From contig JAJJLU010003797.1 in the NCBI GenBank assembly GCA_023807065.1, positions 1 to 30,766 on the forward strand: a DNA stretch of 30,766 nucleotides, given 5' to 3'. The first letter of the stretch is position 1; each line of letters begins with the position of its first letter. The notes beneath the pieces were generated by a model. It saw nothing but the letters and a program-made list of their open reading frames with translations, had not been told where the DNA came from and searched no databases. Below are positions 19,763 through 28,405 of this stretch, piece after piece. Source of the DNA: Isotricha intestinalis. Its lineage: Eukaryota; Ciliophora; Litostomatea; Vestibuliferida; Isotrichidae. Both the position numbers and the translations under genes were made by a program.

Positions 19763-20162
19763 GAAAATTACTAAACAATTAAAATAGTTATATCTCTATA
19801 AATCATTATTAAAAATATCATTAATTGTTTAAATATTTAATTAAATTCTTATTTTTTTTAATTTATTTGAAACTTTTATTAAATTTTATTTTTTAATATT
19901 CATTGTAATCATTCAAATAATAAAAATATTTTTTTTAATAATTATAATTGAAAAAATAGTTAATCTTTCATTTTTTTTTTTTTGATTTTCAATTAAAAAA
20001 AACACTAAATTAAAAAAAATATCATTCTACAGATATATATAAAAAGATGAACTCTAATTTATATTTAAGATATATATTATCTTTTTATGTTTAAAGTAAA
20101 ATTCCTTAAACTAATAAATAGTTAATTTAAGTATTTTTTTTAAATTTTAATAAAAAATAAAA
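19763..20162. other. A/T spacer upstream of GTPase gene B
   Basis: About 400 nt without a gene. A TATATATAAAAAG stretch at about 20033-20047 would be a TATA-like element roughly 120 nt before the ATG at 20163, but such strings are common at this composition. No similarity to the upstream region of gene A is visible, so the two paralogues do not share a promoter. Confidence 0.3.
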
Positions 20163-22970
20163 ATGAATACAATATATCAGAAGGGTTTGGAAGATTTTGT
20201 TTCTTTAAATGAAGAATATAATAAATTTATTATCGATTTTGAACGATTAGAAAAAATAATAAAAGAAAAAGAAAAAGTAATTAAGGAAAAAAACAATGAG
20301 ATTATTAATTATAACAATAAAATAAAAGAACAAGGAAAAAATATTAAGGAAAAAGATAATGAGATTATTAATTATAAAAATAAAATAAAAGAACAAGAAA
20401 CAAATATTAAGGAAAAAGATAATGAAATTATTGATTATCCAAATAAAATAAAAGAATATGAAACAAATATTAATCAAAAAGATAATGAGATTATTGGTTA
20501 TCAAAATAAAATAAAAGAATATGAAACAAATATTAAGGAAAAAGACAATGAAATTATTATTTATAAAAATAAAATAAAAGAATATGAAACAAATTTTAAG
20601 GAAAAAGACAATGAAATTATTAATTATAAAAATAAAATAAAAGAATATGAAACAAATATTAAGGAAAAAGATAATGAGATTATTAATTATAAAAATAAAA
20701 TAAAAGAACAAGAAACAAATATTAACGAAAAAGATAATGAGATTATTAATTATAACAATAAAATAAAAGAACAAGAAACAAATATTAAGGAAAAAGATAA
20801 TGAAATTATTGGTTATCAAAATAAAATAAAAGAATATGAAACAAACATTAAGGAAAAAGATAATGAAATTATTATTTATAAAAATAAAATAAAAGAATAT
20901 GAAACAAATTTTAAGGAAAAAGATAATGAGATTATCATTTATAACAATAAAATAAAAGAACAAGAAACAAATATAAATCAAAAAGATAATGAGATTATTA
21001 TTTATAAAAATAAAATAAAAGAACAAGAAACAAATATAAATCAAAAAGATAATGAAATTATTAATTATAACAATAAAATAAAAGAATATGAAACAAATTT
21101 TAAGGAAAAAGACAATGAGATTATTATTTATAAAAATAAAATAAAAGAACAAGGAAAAAATATTAAGGAAAAAGATAATGAAATTATTAATTATAAAAAT
21201 AAAATAAAAGAACAAGAAACAAATATTAAGGAAAAAGAAAATAATACTAATAAATCTCAATCGAAAATAAATAAAATAAATGAAAAAAAATCAAACGACA
21301 ACAATAAAACAAATTATAATGATTTATTGGGAGAAATTTATAAAATTCTTCCTCAAAAAAAGAAAACCCCCAAAGAATTTGAAAATTTAAAATTACAACA
21401 AAAATTTACTGAAACAAAGGATAAAATAGAGGATTTAAAAAATATAAACTCAGCTTTAGAAGCAAACATAAAGGTTTTAAAGGTTCAAATCGAAAATATG
21501 AATATGAATTATCAAGACAAATTTAAAAAAATAGTGAAAGAATTAGCCAAAGAAGAGTTATCACTTTTTAAACAAAATAAAAATAACGAGAATGATATTT
21601 ATCTTATAAAAAAAAAAAAAATTACGGAATTTTATGAGAAAAAGAGTGAAAATAATACTTTAAATTATATTTCTTTAAATATTTCAAGTATAAATGATTT
21701 AATTGGAAATGGATGGAAAATAACTAAAAATTATAAAGAAGATTTTAAAGAAGAATTAATAGATGAAAATAGAAAAGGATTAATAATAGGATTTTTAGGA
21801 GATAATTATGAAGGAAAAACATATTATATAAATAAAATATTTAAATGTAATTTATCTTTAGAACCTACTAATAATATTAATTATTATTATATTAATAAGA
21901 ATATTAGAATAATTGATATTCCAGGTACAAATAAAATAATATTGCCTAAAATGAATAATGACTTAAGAGATACAATTTTTGGTTATCAAAAAGATAAATT
22001 GTTACAAGATGAAATTTTAGAAACAAAAAAAAAAGATTTCATAACACAAAAATTTATAATTGATAATTCAATAATTAATATAATGATAATAAGTTCATTT
22101 AATTTAGAAACTAAAAAAAGAATAGGAAAATTAATAAGAATATTTAATGAAAATTATCAAAATACTTCAGTTATAAAATCTTTATATATTATTCATAATA
22201 ATTTGAAAATAAAATCAGATGAAGATTATAATAAATATATTCAAAATAATTTTCCTAAAGGATATTATTATAATAAAGATAATATAGTATTCACTGAAAA
22301 ATTAAATGAAGAAGCAGAACATAAATTTGAAGTATTACATTTTATTCCAAAATCATATAAAAAAGAAGATGAAGTAATTGTAAGAATAAATGAACAAATA
22401 TATTCTCATCTTCAAATTAATTTATCAAAATTCAATGAAATGCTATCATATTCATTTCATAAATTAAGTGATGTAATTTTCAATTATAAGTGTAATACCA
22501 AAATTGAAGATAATAGAGTAAAAATAGAAAAAAAACAAAAAGAAAATTTGAATGAAGATGAAAAAATTTCGTATGAATTAAGCTCTAATTTCAATAAATA
22601 TTATTCTTGGAGTTCTCTTAAAATAATTATTCCTTCTTATTGTTGTTTTATTGATGAAAATAATGATTTTGTAATTCAAATTGTAGTTGCAGGATTTAAT
22701 AAATGCAATATTTCATATAAAAATATGGAAACAGATTATAAATTTCATATTATTTGTAAAAAAGACAGATGTGAAAATAAAAAAAAAAAAATTATTCAAA
22801 CTAATCTTTCAGAAGAAGACATCGATTATCGATTTAAAATTCCTATCACATTTATTATAGCTCCAAAATATCACAAACATTTTTTGGATAAAGGAATGAT
22901 TTATTTCTTTTATAAAATTGAGGATTTTCGAGATTCAATTCAAATTAATTTAGATGATAACAAAAATTGA
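20163..22970 (+). CDS. Coiled-coil P-loop GTPase with Hsp20-like C-terminus (paralogue B)
   Basis: A 935-residue paralogue of gene A. Residues 44-358 are fifteen tandem 21-residue units (consensus DNEIINYKNKIKEQETNIKEK), three heptads each, so a continuous rod-like coiled coil is expected. A second, non-repetitive helical stretch spans about 370-480. The G domain has Walker A GDNYEGKT at 546-553 and DIPG at 585-588, with no NKxD, as in A. From about residue 765 to the end an Hsp20-like sandwich is suggested by KIIIPSYCCFIDENNDFVIQ, VVAGFNKCNISYKN and a late GMIYFFYKIEDF strand; this part is clearly diverged from A and has different loops. TGA stop. Role unknown: membrane-remodelling or stress-related GTPase scaffolding is a guess. 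Protein B is longer because of its repeat array. Confidence 0.7.
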   Translation: MNTIYQKGLEDFVSLNEEYNKFIIDFERLEKIIKEKEKVIKEKNNEIINYNNKIKEQGKNIKEKDNEIINYKNKIKEQETNIKEKDNEIIDYPNKIKEYETNINQKDNEIIGYQNKIKEYETNIKEKDNEIIIYKNKIKEYETNFKEKDNEIINYKNKIKEYETNIKEKDNEIINYKNKIKEQETNINEKDNEIINYNNKIKEQETNIKEKDNEIIGYQNKIKEYETNIKEKDNEIIIYKNKIKEYETNFKEKDNEIIIYNNKIKEQETNINQKDNEIIIYKNKIKEQETNINQKDNEIINYNNKIKEYETNFKEKDNEIIIYKNKIKEQGKNIKEKDNEIINYKNKIKEQETNIKEKENNTNKSQSKINKINEKKSNDNNKTNYNDLLGEIYKILPQKKKTPKEFENLKLQQKFTETKDKIEDLKNINSALEANIKVLKVQIENMNMNYQDKFKKIVKELAKEELSLFKQNKNNENDIYLIKKKKITEFYEKKSENNTLNYISLNISSINDLIGNGWKITKNYKEDFKEELIDENRKGLIIGFLGDNYEGKTYYINKIFKCNLSLEPTNNINYYYINKNIRIIDIPGTNKIILPKMNNDLRDTIFGYQKDKLLQDEILETKKKDFITQKFIIDNSIINIMIISSFNLETKKRIGKLIRIFNENYQNTSVIKSLYIIHNNLKIKSDEDYNKYIQNNFPKGYYYNKDNIVFTEKLNEEAEHKFEVLHFIPKSYKKEDEVIVRINEQIYSHLQINLSKFNEMLSYSFHKLSDVIFNYKCNTKIEDNRVKIEKKQKENLNEDEKISYELSSNFNKYYSWSSLKIIIPSYCCFIDENNDFVIQIVVAGFNKCNISYKNMETDYKFHIICKKDRCENKKKKIIQTNLSEEDIDYRFKIPITFIIAPKYHKHFLDKGMIYFFYKIEDFRDSIQINLDDNKN
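20292..21236 (+). repeat. Fifteen 63-bp tandem repeats in gene B
   Basis: In-frame array of fifteen 21-codon units, 945 nt. Units differ mainly at a few positions (EQ/EY, NIKEK/NFKEK/NINQK, INY/IIY/IGY). Units 4-5 have the same protein sequence as units 9-10, so a higher-order period of five units (315 nt) is visible. Such an array can gain or lose units by unequal exchange. Confidence 0.92.
21774..22438 (+). repeat. G-domain block shared with 11285-11949 (copy 2)
   Basis: Second copy of the 665-nt near-identical direct repeat, with one mismatch (22364). The similarity ends sharply after FN of the SKFNEM segment, at the border with the Hsp20-like part. Confidence 0.9.
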
Positions 22971-23095
22971 ATTTAATTTATTTTTGAATTAAAATAAAAT
23001 TTAAATTAGTATTTTTTTTTAAAATAAAAAATACAAAAATAAATATTGTAAAATCGAAAAAAATAGAATAAATCAAAAGCTAAATAAAATAAAAG
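22971..23095. other. A/T-rich spacer
   Basis: Short 3' flank of gene B. The minus-strand hydrophobic reading at 23006-23188 is the complement of the coding-like plus-strand text and is not called. Confidence 0.35.
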
Positions 23096-23830
23096 AAAAG
23101 TCAAATTAAAAACCAAATAATTCTGAATATCACCAATCATAATCAAAAAAGGAAATATCAAATAAGGGAGGAAATTGATCTTTATCATATAAGAAAAATA
23201 AAATTAAAAAATAAATATAATAATTCCTTTTAGAAAGAGAGAAAAAGAATGAATTTGAAAAAAAAAATTATAAATATAAGAAAAAATGTAAATTCATATT
23301 TTAGATTGAATAAAAGTAAAAGATGTTTTAATATATAACAATTAATTGAAACTATTAAAATGAATTAGATGTAAATGAAAATTAATAGTGAAATTCCTAA
23401 TCTAAAGTTAATAATGATATTGTAACCTCTCTAATACGAAAAAAAAAAGACTTTCATAAAGAAGTAAGTTAGTTAAATATTGAAAAATAATTGGAATAAT
23501 TAAGATGAATAATGTAATAATATATATAAAAGACTAATTCAAAAATTAGATATTACTATTAATAAAATATTAAAATCCAAAAAAAAAGAAAGGAAAATAA
23601 TTCTCAAACAAGGATAAATATCAAAAAATTATAACTTATAAAGTTAATATTATTCATATATAGGAAAGATATGAAATTAATGAGGAAATTAAATACAGTT
23701 TGGAAAACGAAAGATTATGGAAATTAATGTTAAATAAACTAATTTTGTTCCTTATCTTATATAATATCTTCAAAAAGAAGATTTTTTAAATGAATTATTA
23801 TGTTGAAATCTTTAATATTTATTAAAAATA
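23096..23830 (+). pseudogene. Decayed basic coiled-coil-like gene
   Basis: Plus-strand text resembles a gene cut by stops and frame shifts. From 23096 it reads KSQIKNQIILNITNHNQKRK then YQIREEIDLYHIRKIKL to a TAG at 23231, and continues in the same frame with KERKRMNLKKKIINIRKNV to a TAA at about 23335. Later islands are DIVTSLIRKKKTFIKK, KRLIQKLDITINKILKSKKK and, near the end, ERYEINEEIKYSLENERLWK then LMLNKLILFLIL. The last is 41 codons open before a TAA at about 23787. The product is not recognised. The next gene begins about 60-100 nt downstream, so either this is an independent relic or its tail could be the old 5' end of that gene. Confidence 0.4.
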
Positions 23831-23886
23831 AGATTTTTTATTTTTATTTTTTTTGAAATAATAAAAAATTATAACTAAAATTTAAA

Positions 23887-24855
23887 ATGTTATTATTTTC
23901 TATTAAAAAAATGATTAAAACAAATTATTCTCTCCGAAGAAAATCAAATTTCTCACTTAAATCTGGTTCAAAATTAAAATCAAATTCATCAGTAAGATCA
24001 AATTCAACAAGAACAACAAATCCAATGTATTTATCAACATATCAAAGAAGTAATAGAGAAGTTTATGATAGAATTCCATCATATGATTTAATAGGTAAAA
24101 ATAAAAAACTTACAAATTTAAAATTTAATAAACAATTAACGGATTATTTTAAAAATAAAACAATTGAACCTTCAGAAATGAAGAAAAGGGAATTTTCTTC
24201 TCAGTTTACAATAGAACATGAAAAAATTCCTAAAAAAGAAAATTATAATCAAAATTTTCGAATGAGCAATTCTTTAGGTTTTATTCAAAGAATGAATAAT
24301 AATAGACAAAAATCAATAGAAGAAAAAAATAAAATTAATATTACTAAAAAAAAATATAATTTTAAAGATTTTAAATTTGAAAATAAAGCTAAAGAAAGAA
24401 AATTTTTATTTTTGAATTCTGATTCTTATAATAAAATTTTAGATAATAATACTTTTTTTCAAAAACAAAAAAAAGAATCTTATAATTCTCATAGAGTAAA
24501 GAATAAAAAAAATAATTCAAAGAATTTTAATTCTTTAAAGAAAAATAATAAAATTCTAAATGAAAAAAAAGAATCAGATTATGATTCTAATAAAATGAAT
24601 GATGATAATAAAATTTTAGTTGAAACTTATTTAGTAAAAACAAAACCTAAAAATGATAGAATTGATATTAAAAAAATGTTTTTAAATTCTGGAATTCATA
24701 TTTATGATATTGAAGATAAAACACCTTATTTAAGTAATGATCATGTATATGAATTTAAATTAAGATTAAATAACGATGAAAAGACGAACAATAAATTAAA
24801 TGAAATTAAAAGAGAATTAAAAAAAAAAGAAGCAATTTTATCAGAATGTATATAA
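23887..24855 (+). CDS. Basic Ser/Lys/Asn-rich protein, function unknown
   Basis: A 322-residue, strongly basic protein with no hydrophobic segment. The N-terminal 60 residues are rich in Ser and Arg (SLRRKSNFSLKSGSKLKSNS), like a disordered, phosphorylatable tail. Short ordered-looking patches follow: VYDRIPSYDLIG, FNKQLTDYFKNKTI, and near the C-terminus IDIKKMFLNSGIHIYDIEDK then TPYLSNDHVYEFKLR. The last 30 residues are a charged helix (NKLNEIKRELKKKEAIL). This layout resembles cytoskeletal or axonemal accessory proteins of protists, but no family is recognised. A second ATG at 23911 (MIKTNYSLRRK) has an A-run context like other starts here and would drop the odd hydrophobic MLLFSIKK, so it may be the real start. 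Confidence 0.6.
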   Translation: MLLFSIKKMIKTNYSLRRKSNFSLKSGSKLKSNSSVRSNSTRTTNPMYLSTYQRSNREVYDRIPSYDLIGKNKKLTNLKFNKQLTDYFKNKTIEPSEMKKREFSSQFTIEHEKIPKKENYNQNFRMSNSLGFIQRMNNNRQKSIEEKNKINITKKKYNFKDFKFENKAKERKFLFLNSDSYNKILDNNTFFQKQKKESYNSHRVKNKKNNSKNFNSLKKNNKILNEKKESDYDSNKMNDDNKILVETYLVKTKPKNDRIDIKKMFLNSGIHIYDIEDKTPYLSNDHVYEFKLRLNNDEKTNNKLNEIKRELKKKEAILSECI

Positions 24856-25055
24856 CTAATGGAGCAACTAATTTATACATAATTATTTAATTATAAAATT
24901 TATTTATTTTTGAGAATCAAAACTGAAAAAATTAATATTTAAAAAATCAAAATAAAAAGAAAAAAATGTTCGATTACTTAATTTATCTAAAATATTATAA
25001 AATTTGCTTTTTTTATGGTTATATACAAAAGATACAAAATTACATTCTTCTGAAT

Positions 25056-25304
25056 TTAAGCTAATTTAGATAAAAATTCTTCTTGTTCTTTTACAAATTT
25101 TTCTGCTTCTTTAGGGGAAATTTTGCATTTATTATAAGTTTCTAAATTTCTTGTTTGAATTCTTTCTTTTTTATTCTCTTGAATTTTACAATTATATTAT
25201 TATCTAAATTTACTTTCCTTTTATATTTAACAACTGTTGTATCTTTAATAACCAAACTCTTCTAATAAAAAATTATTTTTTAAGCAATGTCAAGTTTAAA
25301 TTAC
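25056..25304 (-). CDS. Small intron-bearing gene, 5' end unresolved
   Basis: Two open minus-strand segments join when a GTAAAT...AAGAG stretch at 25176-25213 (38 nt) is taken out. The upstream segment reads SLVIKDTTVVKYKRK. The downstream one reads NKKERIQTRNLETYNKCKIS then PKEAEKFVKEQEEFLSKLA and TAA at 25056. A further GTAATT...ATTAG stretch (25262-25304, 43 nt) would be an earlier intron. No initiating ATG is found, so the start lies in an unplaced exon or is lost. The C-terminal 30 residues form a well-behaved charged helix. Family not recognised. The listed range covers only the part seen, intron stretches included. Alternative: a frameshifted pseudogene. Confidence 0.35.
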
Positions 25305-25373
25305 TTTTTCTTGAAAAATTTATATTCTATAGAATTAATAAATATTTATAAATTTATATGAAAAAATAACATA

Positions 25374-26630
25374 TTAATTATATTTGAAAATATTAAGATC
25401 ACTTAAAGAAGTTTTTATAGTTGGAGGAGAATCAATTAATTCACTTACTAAAATATTATTTATTTCTTCAAAACGATTATTATTATTAGTATTTAAAATT
25501 TTTCTTCCTTTTAATAATTTCGAATTTTCTGTTTCAAAAGATAATAAATCTTCACCTTTAATACACAAATTTTGAAAGTCAGTTCTATTTTCATTTTCAT
25601 CTAATAAGTTATCCCCTTTTTTATTTCTAGAAAAAATAACTTTCATTTTTTTTTCATTTTCATTATTTAAATTGTTAAAATAAGAACAAGATTGAGGATA
25701 TTTCTTTTCTAAATAATTATTATTGAAATAAGTTTTTAAACTTTTAGAATTATAAATTGTTTTATCCAAATTAGGATTTCTGATAATTTCTTTATCTTTT
25801 TCTAAAGGTTTTAAAGGATAAAGTTGCCAATTTGGAGTTTTTTGTCCAACATTAATGTGATATTGTAAATCTCCTTTTTCAGAATATCTTAATGAGGTTT
25901 GCCAACCAAAAATGGGATTTATACACGAATTTCTAATTTCATTATCTAAAACATCTATAAATTCTTTTTTTATTCTATATGAATTTATTGAATTTATTAA
26001 CACATCATTTTTATCTTTTTTTTTTGTTTTTTTCATTATTTTTGCAATTAATTTATTCTTTGATTTGTTCTCTAAGAAAAAATTATGTAAAGTCTTTTCT
26101 TGACATTTAAATTTTTGAATTAATTTATTTTTAATTTTATAATTATCATCCTTTAATAATTTTTTAGATGAATTTGAATATGGTAAATTATTTAATTTTA
26201 GTTTTTTAAATGAATCATATATTTTTTTTAATCCTTCATTATCAATATATTTTTGATTTATTTTTAATTTTTGATGATTATTATTATTATTATTAGCTCT
26301 TGATGATGTTGACATTGCAGAAAAAGATTTTAATATTGAACTTCTATTTTTTAATAAAATTGATTTTTTTTGAACTCTTGTTTGAAACAAAGGAATATGA
26401 TTATGAAATTTTATTTTTGATAATTTTTTTCCTATTATTATTTCATTTCCTTCATGAGTAGTTGTAAAGTAATATTTTGGATCATTAAATATTTTATCTG
26501 TTTTCTTTTTATAGTTATTATATTCTAACATCTCTTCTGATAATGGATGTAATATTAATTCTTTTTTTTTTAAATTGTTTGATGAAAATATAGTTTGTTT
26601 ATTTTCATTTAAATCACTATCAATTTTCAT
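25374..26630 (-). CDS. Unknown protein, possibly cytoskeletal or ciliary
   Basis: A 418-residue basic, Asn/Lys/Ser-rich protein without hydrophobic segments. The N-terminal part has HPLSEEMLEYNNYKKKTDKI and a YYFTTTHEGNEIIIGKKLS stretch. A Ser/Asn-rich linker (FSAMSTSSRANNNNNNH) follows, then a helical basic region (about 135-220). The most conserved-looking block, about residues 225-290, is rich in aromatics: INPIFGWQTSLRYSEKGDL then QYHINVGQKTPNWQLYPLKP. The motif mix of Trp, Gly and Pro suggests a folded, partner-binding patch. I do not recognise the family. The tail is acidic and disordered. The start at 26630 has an A-rich context. It shares its strand with the small genes on either side (25056-25304 and 26734-27045). 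Confidence 0.65.
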   Translation of the reverse strand: MKIDSDLNENKQTIFSSNNLKKKELILHPLSEEMLEYNNYKKKTDKIFNDPKYYFTTTHEGNEIIIGKKLSKIKFHNHIPLFQTRVQKKSILLKNRSSILKSFSAMSTSSRANNNNNNHQKLKINQKYIDNEGLKKIYDSFKKLKLNNLPYSNSSKKLLKDDNYKIKNKLIQKFKCQEKTLHNFFLENKSKNKLIAKIMKKTKKKDKNDVLINSINSYRIKKEFIDVLDNEIRNSCINPIFGWQTSLRYSEKGDLQYHINVGQKTPNWQLYPLKPLEKDKEIIRNPNLDKTIYNSKSLKTYFNNNYLEKKYPQSCSYFNNLNNENEKKMKVIFSRNKKGDNLLDENENRTDFQNLCIKGEDLLSFETENSKLLKGRKILNTNNNNRFEEINNILVSELIDSPPTIKTSLSDLNIFKYN

Positions 26631-26733
26631 TTAAAAGAATTATAATTAAAATAATATTTTATTAAACAAATAATTATAATTTAATTTGTATTTTTAATAC
26701 CCCATTAATATAAATTATAACTAATAAAAAATT

Positions 26734-27045
26734 TTATTTTTTGGTCGATTTTTTATTAATTCTTTTTCTTGGTTTATTTTTATTTTTTTTATTTTTCTTT
26801 ATTTTTCCTATTTTCTTATGAATATTTCCTCCATCAACATCACCAACTAATTTATCAATACTTTCTTCAATTTGTTCTAAACAAAATATTAAAAAAAATT
26901 AATAACTTTTTAATTCTTTCTTAATTTCTTCTTGAGTTACTCTAAAAGAATGTCTTCTCCCTTTTTCATCTTTTTTGGATTGAGCAATAATTTTTTCCAG
27001 AACAATATTTCTTTCTAAATCACCAGAAAGGGTTAATTTATCCAT
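26734..27045 (-). CDS. Small basic protein, two exons with a 30-nt intron
   Basis: Exon 1 (27045-26907) reads MDKLTLSGDLERNIVLEKII then AQSKKDEKGRRHSFRVTQEE and IKKELK. The frame then stops at a TAA that lies within a GTTATT...TTTAG stretch of exactly 30 nt (26906-26877). Removing it joins the frame to exon 2 (26876-26734), which continues KQIEESIDKLVGDVDGGNIH then KKIGKIKKNKKNKNKPRKR and ends at TAA. The total is 93 residues. GT at one end, TTTAG at the other and exact restoration of a plausible amphipathic helix make an intron likelier than a frameshift. The C-terminal 35 residues are Lys/Asn/Arg-rich, suggesting nucleic-acid or microtubule binding. Family not recognised. This is the clearest intron in the window. 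Confidence 0.6.
26877..26906 (-). other. 30-nt GT-AG intron
   Basis: Donor GTTATT, acceptor TTTAG, all A/T except the borders and one internal G, with a premature TAA inside. Phase 1, splitting a Lys codon. No separate branch-site motif is visible, as expected at this length. Confidence 0.55.
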
Positions 27046-27690
27046 TTTACAATTTATTATTTAATAAAAACTAAAGTATAATTATTTGAAAATTATACAA
27101 ATGAAAAAAAATATATTAAAATAATGATTGTTATTTAATTTCAATTATTGAAATAAATTTATTTTTGGAAATTCCATAAGAAAGAAAAATTTTTGAGTTT
27201 TAAAACTTTTTATAAAAATAAAATCATATTTAATTAATAAGTTTTTTATTGTAGTAAATGTGTGCAATAAGAGAGTAAATTTTAAAGAAATGAACAAATT
27301 GACTTTTCAAGTTTTAAATTTATATTTTAATTTCAAAAAGAAATAAATAATGAATAAAAACTTTTTAATGGGTTTTGTTATTACATGATTTTAAATGTGA
27401 TTTGCTTTTCTAAAGATTATTATTGTAATATTTGTAATAATAGGTTTAAAAATAAAATAATCTTTTTCTATTTTTCATTATATTAAATTTGGAAATAAAT
27501 TTAATTAAAATAAAAAATATTATGTATATTTCATTGTTTTAATAAAATAATGATTATATAAAATTTTTATGCGTGTTTTTTAAATTTTTCTTTTGCCATC
27601 TGATTTTTAAAAATAGATAATTTATTTGAATTTCTAAAACTATCAATATCTTATCAGTTTTTCTATATTATTCATTTATATTTATAATAA
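27046..27690. other. A/T-rich spacer
   Basis: About 650 nt with no supported gene. A short plus-strand scrap near 27270-27340 (EMNKLTFQVLNLYFNFKKK) is too weak to call. No RNA gene seen. Confidence 0.35.
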
Positions 27691-28400
27691 AATTTTCCAG
27701 AAATTATCATTTCTTTATTTCCTTCTTTCTTAAAATTTTTAATTTTCCTTTACCAATTAGTCCTCATTATATTTGTATATTTCACATCCATTTGGTTCAT
27801 TATTTATAAAATTCTTCTTCACTCATATAATATATTATAGTATTTATAAATTCCATTTTTATTAAAATTTTCCATTTTTTAATGAATTCTTATATGATGA
27901 AACATTAGAATCAAAATAATTCTTCCTATTACATTATTGAATCCATCTTCTTTGTATTTTATTTATCTTCTAAATTGAAATATATTTCATTTATTATTTT
28001 CTGAGAAGGAAACATAAATTAATGTTTCTTTAATAAAAATCAAATATTGATAATATTTTAACATTTGAATAATTTCATTCCTTGTAGATTATATTATCTT
28101 AGTATTCCAAATTATTATTGTCTTCAAAGAACATTTCAAATTCATGATAATTTCTATATTTAAATCTCTTTCATTTTATAATTTTAAATAAAATATATTA
28201 CACTTTCAATTTCTTTAATATTGAGATAAAGTATAAAATATATTTAAAAATTTGTAGATTTAATATATTTTTATTCAGAAAACTATCTATTTCAATGATA
28301 TTACTTAAATAACCTTTTTTTAATTGAAGAAGGAATTGGTGTTCAATACTTTCATCAATGAAATTTAAAAAGAAAAAAATATAGAAAATAATTATAAATT
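27691..28400 (-). pseudogene. Broken minus-strand gene
   Basis: Reading leftward from about 28400, the frame is open for more than 60 codons: FFLNFIDESIEHQFLLQLKK then GYLSNIIEIDSFLNKN, ending at TAA 28198. A second piece at 28167-28099 reads RFKYRNYHEFEMFFEDNNNL then EY before TAA. It can be joined in frame by removing a 36-nt GTGTAA...GAAAG stretch, a poor intron. Further pieces to about 27700 include NRKNYFDSNVSSYKNSLKNG and KKNFINNEPNGCEIYKYNED. The N-terminal part faintly recalls the leader of trichomonad ankyrin proteins, but no repeat is visible. It lies immediately upstream of and divergent from the 28406 gene, leaving almost no promoter space, which supports a dead gene. Confidence 0.4.
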
Positions 28401-28405
28401 AAATA

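Noticed and set aside
20030..20050. TATA box for gene B
   Set aside because: TATATATAAA-type strings are frequent in A/T-rich spacers here and distance to the start varies, so no promoter call is justified.
20247..21260. Long minus-strand reading rich in Phe and Ile opposite gene B
   Set aside because: It is the complement of the 63-bp repeat array; period and borders coincide with the array, and the hydrophobic composition is what A-rich codons give on the other strand.
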